From Buttiauxella ferragutiae (GTDB taxonomy: Bacteria > Pseudomonadota > Gammaproteobacteria > Enterobacterales > Enterobacteriaceae): a DNA stretch of 64,000 bases. The notes beneath the pieces are model-generated. The model was not told where the DNA came from. It made no database searches and worked only from the letters and a program-made list of their open reading frames with translations. The stretch lies in the NCBI RefSeq assembly GCF_001654915.1, contig NZ_LXEQ01000062.1; one strand, written 5' to 3'. Position numbers and translations under genes: made by a program. Of this stretch, positions 15,568 through 24,918 are shown piece after piece; position 1 is the stretch's first letter; every line of letters begins with the position of its first letter.

Positions 15568-17256
15568 TTACTCTCCAATCATCTCAATGTTGGCAGCGCC
15601 TGGCGGCACCATCGGGAATACTTTTTCACTGGCATCAATGCGCACGTGAATCAGGCAAGGGCCAGGGCGTGAAATCGCCTCCTGCAATGCCGCTTGCGGG
15701 TGTGCTGCTGCATTCAAATCACAGGTTGCCAGGCCAAAACCTTCGGCAATTTTCAGGAAGTTAGTTTGTCCGGAATAGGTCGCCGCAAAGACATTTTGTT
15801 GATAGAACAACGTTTGTTGTTGGTGTACCAGTCCCAGCGCCTGGTTGTTCAACAGGATGATCTTCACGTCCAGATTATGATCGGCAGCGGTCGCCATTTC
15901 CTGAATATTCATCATGATGCTGCCATCGCCGGTAAAGCACAGCACTTTGCGGTTTGGCTCAGCTAATGCCGCACCTACCGCAGCGGGCAGGCCAAATCCC
16001 ATCGTTCCTAAACCACCGGAAGTCAGCCACTGGCGTGGACGGTTCAGCGGATACGCCTGCGCTACCCACATTTGGTGCTGGCCGACATCGGTGGTAATCA
16101 CTGCGTTGTCATCCACGCAAGCCGCAGCGGCGTTAATCAGGCCGTATGGCGTCAACGGGTTATCAGCACCAGGCATATTGAACGGGAATTCTTGCTGCAA
16201 ACCTGCGACTTGTTGCAGCCACTGCTGGCGCGGCTTGGCGTCAATTTTTGGCAGTAATTGTTCCAGCACTTCACCGACATCCGCGCGAATCGCCACGTGT
16301 GCCTGCTTAATTTTACCCAGCTCGGCGCGGTCGATATCAACATGAATGATTTTTGCGTTCGGGCAGAACTCTTCCGTTTTACCAATCGCGCGGTCATCAA
16401 AGCGTGCGCCTAAAACAATCAGCAAATCTGCTTCCTGCAAAATGTAGTTGGTGCTGCGAGCGCCGTGCATCCCCAGCATGCCAAGCGATAACGGATGCTT
16501 CGCCGGAATAGTACCGAGCGCCATCAGCGTCATGGTGGTTGGCAGGTTAGCTTTTTCAGCCAATGCGCGAGCGTTGGCATGCGCATTGATAACGCCGCCG
16601 CCGAGATACAGAACCGGGCGCTGCGCCTGGTTAATCATTGCCGCGGCATCGGCGATTTGCTGTGCTTCAAATTGTGGTGCAGGAGTATGGGCAGAAACGG
16701 GCGGCAGTTCGCTGATGTCAATTTCTGCGGTTTGCACGTCTTTTGGAATATCAATCCAGACCGGGCCTGGGCGGCCAGATTCAGCAATGCGGAACGCGTC
16801 GCAAATCACCTGTGGCAGTTCGCTAATATCGCGAACCAGATAGTTGTGTTTGGTGATGGGAATGGAGATGCCGTAAGTGTCGACTTCCTGGAAGGCGTCG
16901 GTGCCAATCATTGATTTTGGCACCTGGCCGGTAATACAAACCAACGGGATGGAGTCGAGTCGCGCATCGGCAATCGCGGTGACCAGGTTTGTCGCACCAG
17001 GGCCGCTACAGGCGATACACACCGCAGCTTTGCCCTGTGTACGGGCCATGCCTTGCGCCATAAAGCCCGCACCCTGTTCGTGGCGTGCCAGAATGTGGCG
17101 AATTTTTTTGCTTTGGCTGAGCGCGTTATAGAGCGGCAGGACGGTGCCACCGGGAATACCGCTGATGGTGGTAATGCCATGGTGCTCAAGCATTTGCACA
17201 ATTAATTGTGCGCCCGTAATACGGTGTGCTTGCGGTGGGTTTTCCGAAATTGCCAT
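15568..17256 (-). CDS. ilvB: Acetolactate synthase I catalytic subunit IlvB
   Basis: ThDP- and FAD-dependent large subunit that condenses pyruvate to acetolactate, or pyruvate with 2-oxobutyrate, in branched-chain amino acid synthesis. 562 residues, as in E. coli. The catalytic glutamate lies in ILARHEQGAGFMAQGMAR, the FAD region around LVTAIADARLDSIPLVCITG, and the ThDP motif is GDGSIMMNIQEMATAADHNL through ILLNNQALG. Expression is expected to follow leucine/valine attenuation through the ivbL leader upstream. Confidence 0.97.
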   Translation of the reverse strand: MAISENPPQAHRITGAQLIVQMLEHHGITTISGIPGGTVLPLYNALSQSKKIRHILARHEQGAGFMAQGMARTQGKAAVCIACSGPGATNLVTAIADARLDSIPLVCITGQVPKSMIGTDAFQEVDTYGISIPITKHNYLVRDISELPQVICDAFRIAESGRPGPVWIDIPKDVQTAEIDISELPPVSAHTPAPQFEAQQIADAAAMINQAQRPVLYLGGGVINAHANARALAEKANLPTTMTLMALGTIPAKHPLSLGMLGMHGARSTNYILQEADLLIVLGARFDDRAIGKTEEFCPNAKIIHVDIDRAELGKIKQAHVAIRADVGEVLEQLLPKIDAKPRQQWLQQVAGLQQEFPFNMPGADNPLTPYGLINAAAACVDDNAVITTDVGQHQMWVAQAYPLNRPRQWLTSGGLGTMGFGLPAAVGAALAEPNRKVLCFTGDGSIMMNIQEMATAADHNLDVKIILLNNQALGLVHQQQTLFYQQNVFAATYSGQTNFLKIAEGFGLATCDLNAAAHPQAALQEAISRPGPCLIHVRIDASEKVFPMVPPGAANIEMIGE

Positions 17257-17300
17257 GCTCCAGTCCTTCTTCTCGTGCCGTTGCGCTTCTGGCCGGGGGA

Positions 17301-17341
17301 CTAAAACAAGAAACCCCGCCCGGTTTGCGCCGGCGGGGTTT
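17301..17341 (-). terminator. ilvBN attenuator terminator
   Basis: On the reverse strand, after the ivbL stop, a GC-rich stem formed by AACCCCGCC and GGCGGGGTT (17340-17312) is followed by TTCTTGTTTT. Its place between a Val/Leu-rich leader and ilvB identifies it as the attenuator. Confidence 0.88.
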
Positions 17342-17366
17342 TGGAATCGATGCGTTGATTCAGACC

Positions 17367-17465
17367 CTACGGCGCATTGCCGACGACCACCACCACACGC
17401 ACGACGACCACCGCGGCTGGTAGCGCGGTTAGTAGTAGGCCAGTGTTGCGAGTGAATGTAGTCAT
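17367..17465 (-). CDS. ivbL: ilvBN operon leader peptide IvbL
   Basis: A 32-residue attenuation peptide. It begins MTTFTRNTGLLLTALPAAVV and ends with VVRVVVVVGNAP before a TAG stop. Length and the Val-rich ending equal E. coli IvbL, and three consecutive leucines add leucine sensing. Ribosome stalling at these codons when charged tRNA-Val or tRNA-Leu is scarce prevents the terminator. A TATAAA hexamer at 17510-17505 on this strand is a plausible -10 element about 40 bases upstream. The remaining gap to the GTPase gene (17511-17593) shows nothing else clear. Confidence 0.93.
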   Translation of the reverse strand: MTTFTRNTGLLLTALPAAVVVVRVVVVVGNAP

Positions 17466-17593
17466 TTGGGTCCTGAATAGTGTTTACGCGATTTAACGTC
17501 GAAATTTATACAACCACACTGCTTCGTTTCACACAACAGCTTTATTCGGCAGAGCTGAAAATCGTGTTTGAGATCACATCTCTGGTTTCATAC

Positions 17594-18616
17594 CTAAATC
17601 GAAGTTGCAGCAAATTCCCGACGCATCTCCTCAATTGGTAAATAACGCCCGATAATGACTAAGCGTGAGACGCGCGATTCGCTCGGGTGCCATGTTGAGC
17701 CGTAGTCAAAGCCCACCACTTTATGTACCCCTTGCACGATAAGGCGTTGCGGATGGCCATCAATCGCCAGTACGCCTTTGTAACGCAGCATGTCGTTACC
17801 AAAACGCGCAATGCAACTTTCCATAAACGCGCCAATTTTCTTCACATCCAACAACCCGGCATCAAAAACGTGAGCCTGAATGGCATCATCCCAGGACTTT
17901 TTTGCCGCCGTTTTACGAAATGGTTTGAAGCTCAAGGGGTGGTCATCGTCAGCGCGAATCACGCGAAATCCCGAGGCTAATTCAATGGTATCCGTGAGTT
18001 CGAACGCGTTGAGATCGAGCCACATTTCCGCCGGGCATTCGCCGTTTACGATCTCAAAAATATCAGCTTTATTGTTGATCCGATGGATCCGCTCCAGCGC
18101 CTGTTGTTTGGTTTCGTCATCAACACGATCGGCTTTAGTCAGCAAAATTCGGTCGGCAAAACCGAGCTGGGCGGCAGCAACCGCATGCTCATCCAACTGG
18201 CGTGAAATATGTTCTGCATCCGCCAGCGCAATGACCGCATCAAGACGCAATGCGTCACGCAGATATTCATCCACAAAGAAGGTTTGCACGATGGGAGCTG
18301 GGTCAGCAAGACCTGTGGTTTCAACAATCAACCGTTCAAATTTCAACTGACCCGACGCGCGTTTTGCCAGCATTTCTCTGAGTGCGGCGGTGAATTCTCC
18401 GCGCACGCTGCAACACACGCAGCCGTTACTGAGCTCCACGACGTTGACGTTTTCACCGCCTCTGAGCAAAGCTCCATCGATATTTACCGCACCAAATTCG
18501 TTTTCCAGAATGGCGACGGGTTCGTTGCCGTTATGGGCGAGAAAGTTGTTGAGAAGTGTGGTTTTCCCGGAACCAAGAAAGCCCGTTAACAGAGTGACAG
18601 ATACCGCTTGATTCAT
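17594..18616 (-). CDS. COG0523 G3E-family GTPase (CobW/YjiA-like)
   Basis: A 340-residue metal-chaperone-type GTPase. Walker A is GFLGSGKTT at residues 12-20, the metal-binding CXCC motif is Cys66, Cys68, Cys69 in NGCVCCS, and ETTGLADP and LLTKAD provide switch and base-recognition elements. The C-terminal CobW domain contains FMESCIARFGNDMLRYKGVL and GVHKVVGFDYGSTWHPSE. It resembles E. coli YjiA, which lies with btsT-yjiX; here the GTPase lies 15 bases after ybdD and is therefore linked to cstA. ATG at 18616 has AAGGA; a TTG two codons earlier is poorly spaced. The metal served is unknown. Confidence 0.88.
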   Translation of the reverse strand: MNQAVSVTLLTGFLGSGKTTLLNNFLAHNGNEPVAILENEFGAVNIDGALLRGGENVNVVELSNGCVCCSVRGEFTAALREMLAKRASGQLKFERLIVETTGLADPAPIVQTFFVDEYLRDALRLDAVIALADAEHISRQLDEHAVAAAQLGFADRILLTKADRVDDETKQQALERIHRINNKADIFEIVNGECPAEMWLDLNAFELTDTIELASGFRVIRADDDHPLSFKPFRKTAAKKSWDDAIQAHVFDAGLLDVKKIGAFMESCIARFGNDMLRYKGVLAIDGHPQRLIVQGVHKVVGFDYGSTWHPSESRVSRLVIIGRYLPIEEMRREFAATSI

Positions 18617-18631
18617 GTCCAATTCCTTAGA

Positions 18632-18829
18632 TTAACAGCAGCGAGCGCCGCCTTTGCCGCCGTATCGCGCATCCTGACGCTCGCGGAAAAACTCTTCGTA
18701 AGTCATCGGCGTCTGTTCCGGATGAGTCAGACGGATGTGTTGCACATAGTTGTCGTAATCAGGTACGCCAACCATCAGTTTAGCGGCCTGGCCGAGGTAT
18801 TTTCCGGCTTTAGCGAGAGTGTCGAACAT
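18632..18829 (-). CDS. ybdD: YbdD small protein (DUF466/CstA partner)
   Basis: A 65-residue protein nearly identical to E. coli YbdD, starting MFDTLAKAGKYLGQAAKLMV and ending YGGKGGARCC. The tandem C-terminal cysteines and MTYEEFFRERQDARY are family hallmarks. YbdD/YjiX proteins are encoded next to CstA/BtsT transporters and are needed with the transporter for pyruvate uptake in work on E. coli. It is separated from cstA by a 103-base gap that holds a BIME repeat. Confidence 0.95.
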   Translation of the reverse strand: MFDTLAKAGKYLGQAAKLMVGVPDYDNYVQHIRLTHPEQTPMTYEEFFRERQDARYGGKGGARCC

Positions 18830-18846
18830 AGTGGCTCCCAGGAAAT

Positions 18847-18917
18847 GGTGGATGACGCTAACGCTTATCCACCCTACAACGGCATTCGTAGGTCGGATAA
18901 GCGCAGCGTCATCCGGC
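18847..18917. repeat. REP/BIME repeat between cstA and ybdD
   Basis: Two facing REP-like units: GGTGGATGACGC...GCTTATCCACCCTAC and, inverted, GTAGGTCGGATAAGCGCAGCGTCATCC. Each can fold into a hairpin. Located between cotranscribed genes, it may stabilise the upstream cstA message. The same family recurs near 26.2, 27.3, 40.0 and 42.2 kb. Confidence 0.85.
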
Positions 18918-18932
18918 AGATTTATTTAAACA

Positions 18933-21038
18933 TTAATGCGCACTCTTCGCCTGAGCCACAATCTGCTCAGCATCTTCTGGCATCTTCTCGTAAGGCGTTT
19001 CCCTTGCGGTAGGAAGGTCAGATTTCAGCGCCTGGCGCGCAGTTTTAATCGCGAACAGACCAATCACCACCACAACCACCATAAAGAAGATAGTCAGCCC
19101 GGCATCCAGACGGTTGTTAAACACCAACTGGGAAAGCTGTGACTCGGTGTATTGCGCAGGGATTTTGCCGCTGTCGAGAGTTGCCTGGAACTTGTTAGCG
19201 ATAGCCAGGAAGCCCACTTTCGGGTTGTCGCTAAAGGCTTTTTGCCAGCCTGCCGTCAACGTACAAATCAACAGCCATGCGGTTGGGACCAAAGCCACCC
19301 AGGCATATTTCTGCTTCTTCATCTTAAACAGTACGACTGCACACAGCATCAACGCCATACCTGCCAGCATCTGGTTGGCAATACCAAACAGCGGCCACAA
19401 GGTGTTGATACCGCCGAGTGGATCGACCACGCCCTGGTGCAGGAAGTAACCCCATGCCAGCACGCAAAGTGCCGTCGCCAGTAAGTTTGCTGGCAGCGAG
19501 TCGGTACGCTTAAGACCCGGAGAGATTACGCCCAGTAAATCTTGCAGCATAAAGCGCGCCGCACGGGTACCGGCATCTACCGCGGTCAGAATAAACAGAG
19601 CTTCAAACAGAATAGCGAAGTGATACCAGAACGAGACATCCATCAGGCCGCCCAGCGCGCCGTGCAGAATGTACGCCATTCCCACCGCAAGCGTTGGTGC
19701 GCCACCCGCGCGGGAAATAATGCTCTGCTCGCCCACTTCATTAGCAATGTTGGTCAGGGTGTCCGGAGTGATATGGAAGCCCCAACTGCTCACCACGCTG
19801 GCAGCAGAAGCGACTACATCTACAGTTCCTGCCGGAGCCAGTACCGCCATCGGGCTGTTCATCGCGAAGTACACGCCCGGGTCGATAACACAGGCGGCAA
19901 CCAGCGCCATGATTGCCACAAACGATTCCATCAACATGCCACCGTAACCGATGAAGCAAGCCTGGTTTTCGTTAGCCAGCATTTTCGGCGTGGTGCCAGA
20001 AGCGATCAGGGCGTGGAAGCCAGAAACTGCGCCACAAGCAATGGTGATGAACAGGAACGGGAACAGGTCACCTGTCCAAACCGGGCCGGTGCCATCAATA
20101 AACTTGGTCAAAGAAGGCATTTGCAGCGTTGGGCGCATAATCAAAATGCCAATTGCCAGGCCAATAATGGTGCCGATTTTCAGGAAGGTTGAGAGGTAAT
20201 CACGCGGTGCCAGCAGCAGCCAAACCGGTAGTACCGCGGCGACAAAGCCATAACCCACCAGCATCCACGTCAACTGCACGCCGGTAAAGTCAAAGTATGG
20301 CGCCCATGTTGGGCTTTCAGCCACCCAACCGCCGGAAATAATAGCGAAGATCAGCATCACCAGGCCAATCACCGAGACTTCACCAATACGGCCTGGACGC
20401 AGATAGCGAATATAGACGCCCATAAACAATGCCAGTGGAATGGTGAACGCTACGGTGTAGGTTCCCCACGGGCTGTGAGTCAGCGCTTTCACCACGATCA
20501 TCGCCAGCACCGCAAGGATGATGACCATAATCATGAAACAGGCGACCAAAGCAATGACGCCTGCGGTGTTGCCCATCTCTTCTTTCACCAGTTCACCCAG
20601 CGAACGCCCGTCACGGCGGGTTGAGACAAACAGCACCATAAAATCTTGTACCGCACCAGCCAACACCACACCGGCCAGCAGCCAGAGCATGCCCGGCAAG
20701 TAGCCCATTTGCGCGGCAAGCACCGGCCCGACAAGTGGCCCCGCACCGGCAATGGCGGCAAAATGGTGACCGAACAGGACTTTTTTGTCCGTCGGGACAT
20801 AGTCCAGCCCATCGTTATGGCGCACGGCTGGCGTCATACGAGTGGCATCAACGGTTAAGACGCGTTTAGCGATAAACAGGCCGTAATAACGATAAGCGAT
20901 GAGGTAAACGCAGATTGCAGCAACCACAATCCACAATGCGTTTATCTGTTCGCCGCGATTGAGTGCGATATAGCCGAGCGCGAAGGCACCGATTAGTGCA
21001 AGCACGCCCCAGATAAGGTGTTTCCCTGGATTATTCAT
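18933..21038 (-). CDS. cstA: Peptide/pyruvate transporter CstA (carbon starvation protein)
   Basis: A 701-residue polytopic inner-membrane transporter, the same length as E. coli CstA. Diagnostic segments include RMTPAVRHNDGLDYVPTDKK, VLFGHHFAAIAGAGPLVGPV and VQDFMVLFVSTRRDGRSLGE, with many membrane helices and a hydrophilic C-terminus. In E. coli it is cAMP-CRP activated on carbon limitation and takes up peptides and pyruvate. It heads a cstA-ybdD-GTPase unit. The 222 bases upstream to entH carry no gene; a precise CRP site could not be called. Confidence 0.97.
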   Translation of the reverse strand: MNNPGKHLIWGVLALIGAFALGYIALNRGEQINALWIVVAAICVYLIAYRYYGLFIAKRVLTVDATRMTPAVRHNDGLDYVPTDKKVLFGHHFAAIAGAGPLVGPVLAAQMGYLPGMLWLLAGVVLAGAVQDFMVLFVSTRRDGRSLGELVKEEMGNTAGVIALVACFMIMVIILAVLAMIVVKALTHSPWGTYTVAFTIPLALFMGVYIRYLRPGRIGEVSVIGLVMLIFAIISGGWVAESPTWAPYFDFTGVQLTWMLVGYGFVAAVLPVWLLLAPRDYLSTFLKIGTIIGLAIGILIMRPTLQMPSLTKFIDGTGPVWTGDLFPFLFITIACGAVSGFHALIASGTTPKMLANENQACFIGYGGMLMESFVAIMALVAACVIDPGVYFAMNSPMAVLAPAGTVDVVASAASVVSSWGFHITPDTLTNIANEVGEQSIISRAGGAPTLAVGMAYILHGALGGLMDVSFWYHFAILFEALFILTAVDAGTRAARFMLQDLLGVISPGLKRTDSLPANLLATALCVLAWGYFLHQGVVDPLGGINTLWPLFGIANQMLAGMALMLCAVVLFKMKKQKYAWVALVPTAWLLICTLTAGWQKAFSDNPKVGFLAIANKFQATLDSGKIPAQYTESQLSQLVFNNRLDAGLTIFFMVVVVVIGLFAIKTARQALKSDLPTARETPYEKMPEDAEQIVAQAKSAH

Positions 21039-21260
21039 CTTTGTTTTCCATGTGTAGGGCCAGAGGCGACGGTATTACCGTTTTGTTCTAGATCAAGCAC
21101 ATGAATTTAACAATATGAAAACAACAGAATACAGATGTTTGACCAGGTCTTTACATCAGCTTGTTAAGGAGATCACTTTGCGGGGAATTTGTTGGAGCGC
21201 CCTCTCCCCAGGAGAGGGCGAAAACGGAGCTGTCTCCTCTCCACCAGGATTAGGTTTGTG

Positions 21261-21677
21261 TTAACCCAGCGTCGCCGTCGTCAAACGGCTAGTACAACAA
21301 CGCTTGCCGCGCCCATCAAAAATGGCAATTTCCCACACCTGAGAAGACCTCCCTAAATGCAGCGGTTTGCACACGCCGCGCACCGTACCTGATGCCACCG
21401 CGCGATGATGGCTGGCGTTGATTTCCGTTCCCACCACGCACTGCCCTTCACTCGTTGTCAGAAATCCGGCCATTGAACCCAGGGTTTCTGCCAGCACTAC
21501 AGACGCGCCGCCATGCAGCAAACCAAACGGCTGCTGGGTGCGGTTATCGACCGGCATTTGCGCTTCCAGGCTTTCCTCGTCCATGTACGTATAAACGATA
21601 CCGAGATGCTCAACCATTGTGCCGACGCTGGTTTTGTTTAACGCCTCAAGCGTGAGATCTCGTTTCCAGATACTCAT
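21261..21677 (-). CDS. entH: Enterobactin proofreading thioesterase EntH (YbdB)
   Basis: Hotdog-fold thioesterase that clears mischarged aryl or acyl groups from EntB/EntF carrier domains. 138 residues, against 137 in E. coli. The active-site region reads PFGLLHGGASVVLAETLGSM, and NASHHRAVASGTVRGVCKPL matches the family. Its ATG follows the entA TGA directly, with no gap, as the last gene of entCEBAH. Confidence 0.95.
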   Translation of the reverse strand: MSIWKRDLTLEALNKTSVGTMVEHLGIVYTYMDEESLEAQMPVDNRTQQPFGLLHGGASVVLAETLGSMAGFLTTSEGQCVVGTEINASHHRAVASGTVRGVCKPLHLGRSSQVWEIAIFDGRGKRCCTSRLTTATLG

Positions 21678-22430
21678 TCAGGCTCCAAGCGTTGCGCCGC
21701 CATCAATCACAATATCCTGCAAAGTGATGTGGCTGGCGTGAGTGGAAGCGAGGAACAAAATCGTGCTGGCGATTTCCTGCGGGCGGGCGATTTTGCCCAG
21801 CGGAATGCCCAGTTTGAACTGTTCCGGGAAGCCCTGTATACGCTGCTGTTCGGCGTCTGGCGTTTTCCACAACGTGCGTTGCATCTCGGTGTCCGTCGAC
21901 CCCGGCGACACCACATTGCAGCGCACGCCAAACGGCGCCAGTTCCAGGCCAACGGTTAGCGCCAGGCTTTTGAGCGCCGCTTTCGACGCGCCATAGGCCG
22001 ACATTCCGGTGCGCGGCGTGTGCGCGGCATCGGATGCAACGGTCACAATCGCCCCGCTACGCTGCTCACGCATACGTGGCATCACGGCGCGGAACATATT
22101 GAACGCGCCGCCGACGTTGACCGCAAACGTGTCCTGCCAGTCTTGCAGCGCTAACGCATCCGTAGCACCCATGCGCAAAATTCCCGCCGCATTCACCAGC
22201 ACATCCAGTTGCTGCTCGTCGCTCAATAAACGCTGCGTAACGGCAGCGACCTGCTCGGCATCCGCCACGTTTAACACTTGGGTGGCAAACGGATAAATCT
22301 CCAATGGGAACGCCAGATCAAAGCCGATAACCGTCGCACCAGCTTCGCTAAACGCCCGCGCGGTGTGGTAACCGATACCCTTGCCTGCGCCCGTTACCCA
22401 GACGGTTTTGCCGCTAAAATCGATGTTCAT
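21678..22430 (-). CDS. entA: 2,3-dihydro-2,3-dihydroxybenzoate dehydrogenase EntA
   Basis: NAD-dependent short-chain dehydrogenase giving 2,3-dihydroxybenzoate. 250 residues from the ATG at 22430, which overlaps the entB stop (ATGA); a ten-codon upstream extension lies within entB and is not expected. Cofactor motif VTGAGKGIGYHTARAF, the NAAGILRMG strand, catalytic YGASK and VSPGSTDTEMQRT are all present. The C-terminus HITLQDIVIDGGATLGA matches E. coli. Confidence 0.96.
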   Translation of the reverse strand: MNIDFSGKTVWVTGAGKGIGYHTARAFSEAGATVIGFDLAFPLEIYPFATQVLNVADAEQVAAVTQRLLSDEQQLDVLVNAAGILRMGATDALALQDWQDTFAVNVGGAFNMFRAVMPRMREQRSGAIVTVASDAAHTPRTGMSAYGASKAALKSLALTVGLELAPFGVRCNVVSPGSTDTEMQRTLWKTPDAEQQRIQGFPEQFKLGIPLGKIARPQEIASTILFLASTHASHITLQDIVIDGGATLGA

Positions 22431-23287
22431 GCCGCTACTTCCCGAGACAGCAGTACCCACCAGGCGTCGATGCTCGGGTTTTTCGCCAGCATCACGAAAT
22501 CGATGTCAGCGTGAATTTTGCGCCAGCGTGCCGCCAGCGCCATCATGCGCACCGAGTCGAGGCCGTAATCAATCAGGTTTTCGTCATCTTCCGGGATGTC
22601 GGATTCATCCAGCAACGGCAGGACGATTTCACGTAGTTGCTGTTTGTTTTGCGGCGCACATTCGGGCAGCAAATCGCGGGTCATCATCACGCGCCCGGAA
22701 CGGCCTGCGGTGTATTTCAGCGCCATGATGTGTTCTTCGCGGCTGAAATCAGCCAGCGCATCAGCGACCATAAACGGTTTGATGTCACGCATAAACGCAT
22801 CAGTTGCCGTGGTCATGCAGCCAATGTGCGCGTAAACACCGCAAATAATCAGCTGGTTACGGCCGGTTTCTTTTAACGCCTGTTCCAGCGGCGAGCGGAT
22901 AAACGCGCTGTAACGCCATTTGGTCAGCACAGTGTCGTGTTCGTCTGGCGCAAGTTCTGCCACCACTTTCTGGCGCTCAGGGTGTTTATTTAAGCCCGGC
23001 CCCCACATGTCGTTAAGCAGCGCACGGTCTTCATCACTTTGCGCATTCGGCTGCGCGGTGTAATAGACCGGAATATTGTGGCGTTTGCAGTAAGCGCGCA
23101 GCGCGGCAATATTGGCAATAACCTGCTGGATCATTGGGCAATCATCGCCCCAGAAATCGATGAAATATTCCTGCATATCGTGAATCAGCAGTGCCGCACG
23201 CTCGGGTTCAAACGCCCAGTTCACTTTGTTTTCCGGGATGTCGGCAGCCGTCGGTAAGCTGTACGCGTTCAATTTTGGAATAGCCAT
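22427..23287 (-). CDS. entB: Isochorismatase / aryl carrier protein EntB
   Basis: Bifunctional 286-residue protein. The N-terminal isochorismatase domain (MAIPKLNAYSLPTAADIPEN; LLIHDMQEYFIDFW; ICGVYAHIGCMTTATDAF) hydrolyses isochorismate to 2,3-dihydro-DHB and pyruvate. The C-terminal aryl carrier domain has the phosphopantetheine serine in DYGLDSVRMMALA, to be modified by EntD and charged with DHB by EntE. 14 bases follow entE; it overlaps entA by four bases. Confidence 0.97.
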   Translation of the reverse strand: MAIPKLNAYSLPTAADIPENKVNWAFEPERAALLIHDMQEYFIDFWGDDCPMIQQVIANIAALRAYCKRHNIPVYYTAQPNAQSDEDRALLNDMWGPGLNKHPERQKVVAELAPDEHDTVLTKWRYSAFIRSPLEQALKETGRNQLIICGVYAHIGCMTTATDAFMRDIKPFMVADALADFSREEHIMALKYTAGRSGRVMMTRDLLPECAPQNKQQLREIVLPLLDESDIPEDDENLIDYGLDSVRMMALAARWRKIHADIDFVMLAKNPSIDAWWVLLSREVAA

Positions 23288-23301
23288 AAATTCTCCGTCA
23301 G

Positions 23302-24918
23302 TCAGGAAACCAGTTGCCTGTCAGCAATCAACTGGCGCAAACGTTTTTTGTCCACTTTACCCACCGCGGTCAGCGGCAGGTTTTCAACAATTTCAATGCG
23401 ATCCGGCAGCTTGAAGTCGGCAATGCCCAACTCACGCAAATAACGGCGAATTTCTACCGCGCGGAACAGGCGACTGCCGACGATAAACGCGCAGCTTTTC
23501 TCGCCCAATAAACTGTCTTCCATCGAAACCAGCGCGGCATGGACGATCTCTTCATGGCGCAGCAGCAGGTTTTCGATCTCCTCGGCGGCGATCTTCTCGC
23601 CACCGCGATTGATCTGATCTTTCTCGCGCCCCTGCACGGTGATGTAGCCGTCTTCAGCAATCGAAATCAGGTCGCCGGAGCAGTAAAAACCGTTGGCATC
23701 GAAGGCGCTGGCGTTGTGTTCCGGGCTGCGGTAATAGCCCCGGAAGGTGTACGGCCCGCGCGTCATCAGGCGGCCCACTTCGCCATGCGGTAATGGGTTG
23801 CCATTTTCATCGGCCACCCACACTTCGTCGTCCGGGCACATCGGCTTACCCTGGGTTTTGAAGATATGTTCATCTGAATCATCAAGGCGCGTGTAGTTCA
23901 CCAGCCCTTCGGCCATGCCGAAAACCTGCTGTAACTGGCAGCCAATTTCAGCGGGAATGCGGGCGGCAAGCGCTTCGCTTAAACGCGCACCGCCGACCTG
24001 CAACAGCTTTAGCGACTCAAGCGATTTATTGCTGCCCCATTCGCCAATGGCTTGTAACCACAGACTGACCGCAGGCGGCACCAGTGCGGTGACGTTGATT
24101 TGATGGCGTTCAATCAGCGGGAAACAGAGCGTGGCGCTCGGGTCGTTTGCCAGCACCACACGCCCGCCGCCGTAAAAAACGCCCAGCGAACCTGGTGAAC
24201 TCAGCGCGTAGTTATGCGCCGCCGGAATGGCGCACAAGAAGCGCGTGTGGGTATCAAAACGGCAGATTTCGACGCTGCGGCGAATGCTGTAGTAGTAATC
24301 GTTATGGGTGCGCGGGATCAGTTTCGGCGTGCCGGTGCTGCCGCCGGAAAGCTGGAAAAATGCCACTTCGTCCGCCGCCGATGGCGAAGCGACAAAGTTG
24401 TCTTCCGCTTCGTTGATGAAGGCACTTAGCGAACGTTCGCGGTCGCTTTCATTGAGCAAAACAGCCATGCGTAGCGACGGGTTTTGCTGGCACAGCGCAT
24501 CAAGGAAATCATCATGAACGAACAAATTGTGTTTGCGGTCGGCAATCAGCACCACCGGCTCAATTTGCTGCGCGTAGGCTTCCATCTCGGTGCGTTGATG
24601 GCTGAACAGCGCGTTAACCGGTGCTACGCCAATTTTCAGCAGCGCGAATAGCGTGATGTACAGTTCCGACACATTACCGAGCTGCACCAACGCAGTTTCG
24701 CCGTTGTTCAGGCCACGGCGTTTAAGGGCTGAAGCCAGGCGCGTCGCCGCTTGTTCTAATTCGCGATAGCTGAAATGGCGTTCGCCATCAACCAGCGCAA
24801 TTGCGTCATTGTGCGCGTGGCGGTTGAGAATATCGGTCAGCGGCAAATCCGCCCAGTAACCTTTTTCGCGGTAGCGGGCCGCTAAATCGTCCGGCCAGCG
24901 CGTGAATTGAATCGCCAT
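23302..24918 (-). CDS. entE: 2,3-dihydroxybenzoate-AMP ligase EntE
   Basis: Adenylation enzyme that activates DHB and loads it on EntB. 538 residues, two more than E. coli. The P-loop-like motif FQLSGGSTGTPKLIPRTHND is near residue 190; FGMAEGLVNYTRLDD and YCSGDLISIAEDGYITVQGR are core motifs; the catalytic lysine of motif A10 lies in LPLTAVGKVDKKRLRQL. Its ATG abuts the entC stop codon (TAAATG), typical of the Fur-controlled entCEBAH operon. Confidence 0.97.
   Translation of the reverse strand: MAIQFTRWPDDLAARYREKGYWADLPLTDILNRHAHNDAIALVDGERHFSYRELEQAATRLASALKRRGLNNGETALVQLGNVSELYITLFALLKIGVAPVNALFSHQRTEMEAYAQQIEPVVLIADRKHNLFVHDDFLDALCQQNPSLRMAVLLNESDRERSLSAFINEAEDNFVASPSAADEVAFFQLSGGSTGTPKLIPRTHNDYYYSIRRSVEICRFDTHTRFLCAIPAAHNYALSSPGSLGVFYGGGRVVLANDPSATLCFPLIERHQINVTALVPPAVSLWLQAIGEWGSNKSLESLKLLQVGGARLSEALAARIPAEIGCQLQQVFGMAEGLVNYTRLDDSDEHIFKTQGKPMCPDDEVWVADENGNPLPHGEVGRLMTRGPYTFRGYYRSPEHNASAFDANGFYCSGDLISIAEDGYITVQGREKDQINRGGEKIAAEEIENLLLRHEEIVHAALVSMEDSLLGEKSCAFIVGSRLFRAVEIRRYLRELGIADFKLPDRIEIVENLPLTAVGKVDKKRLRQLIADRQLVS

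Noticed and set aside
19542..20192. 216-codon open frame on the plus strand inside cstA
   Set aside because: It is antisense to a highly conserved transporter gene; composition (Gln/Arg/His-rich) is that of a shadow frame.
22431..22460. 10-codon N-terminal extension of entA
   Set aside because: It lies inside entB; ATGA overlap at 22427-22430 is the normal coupling.
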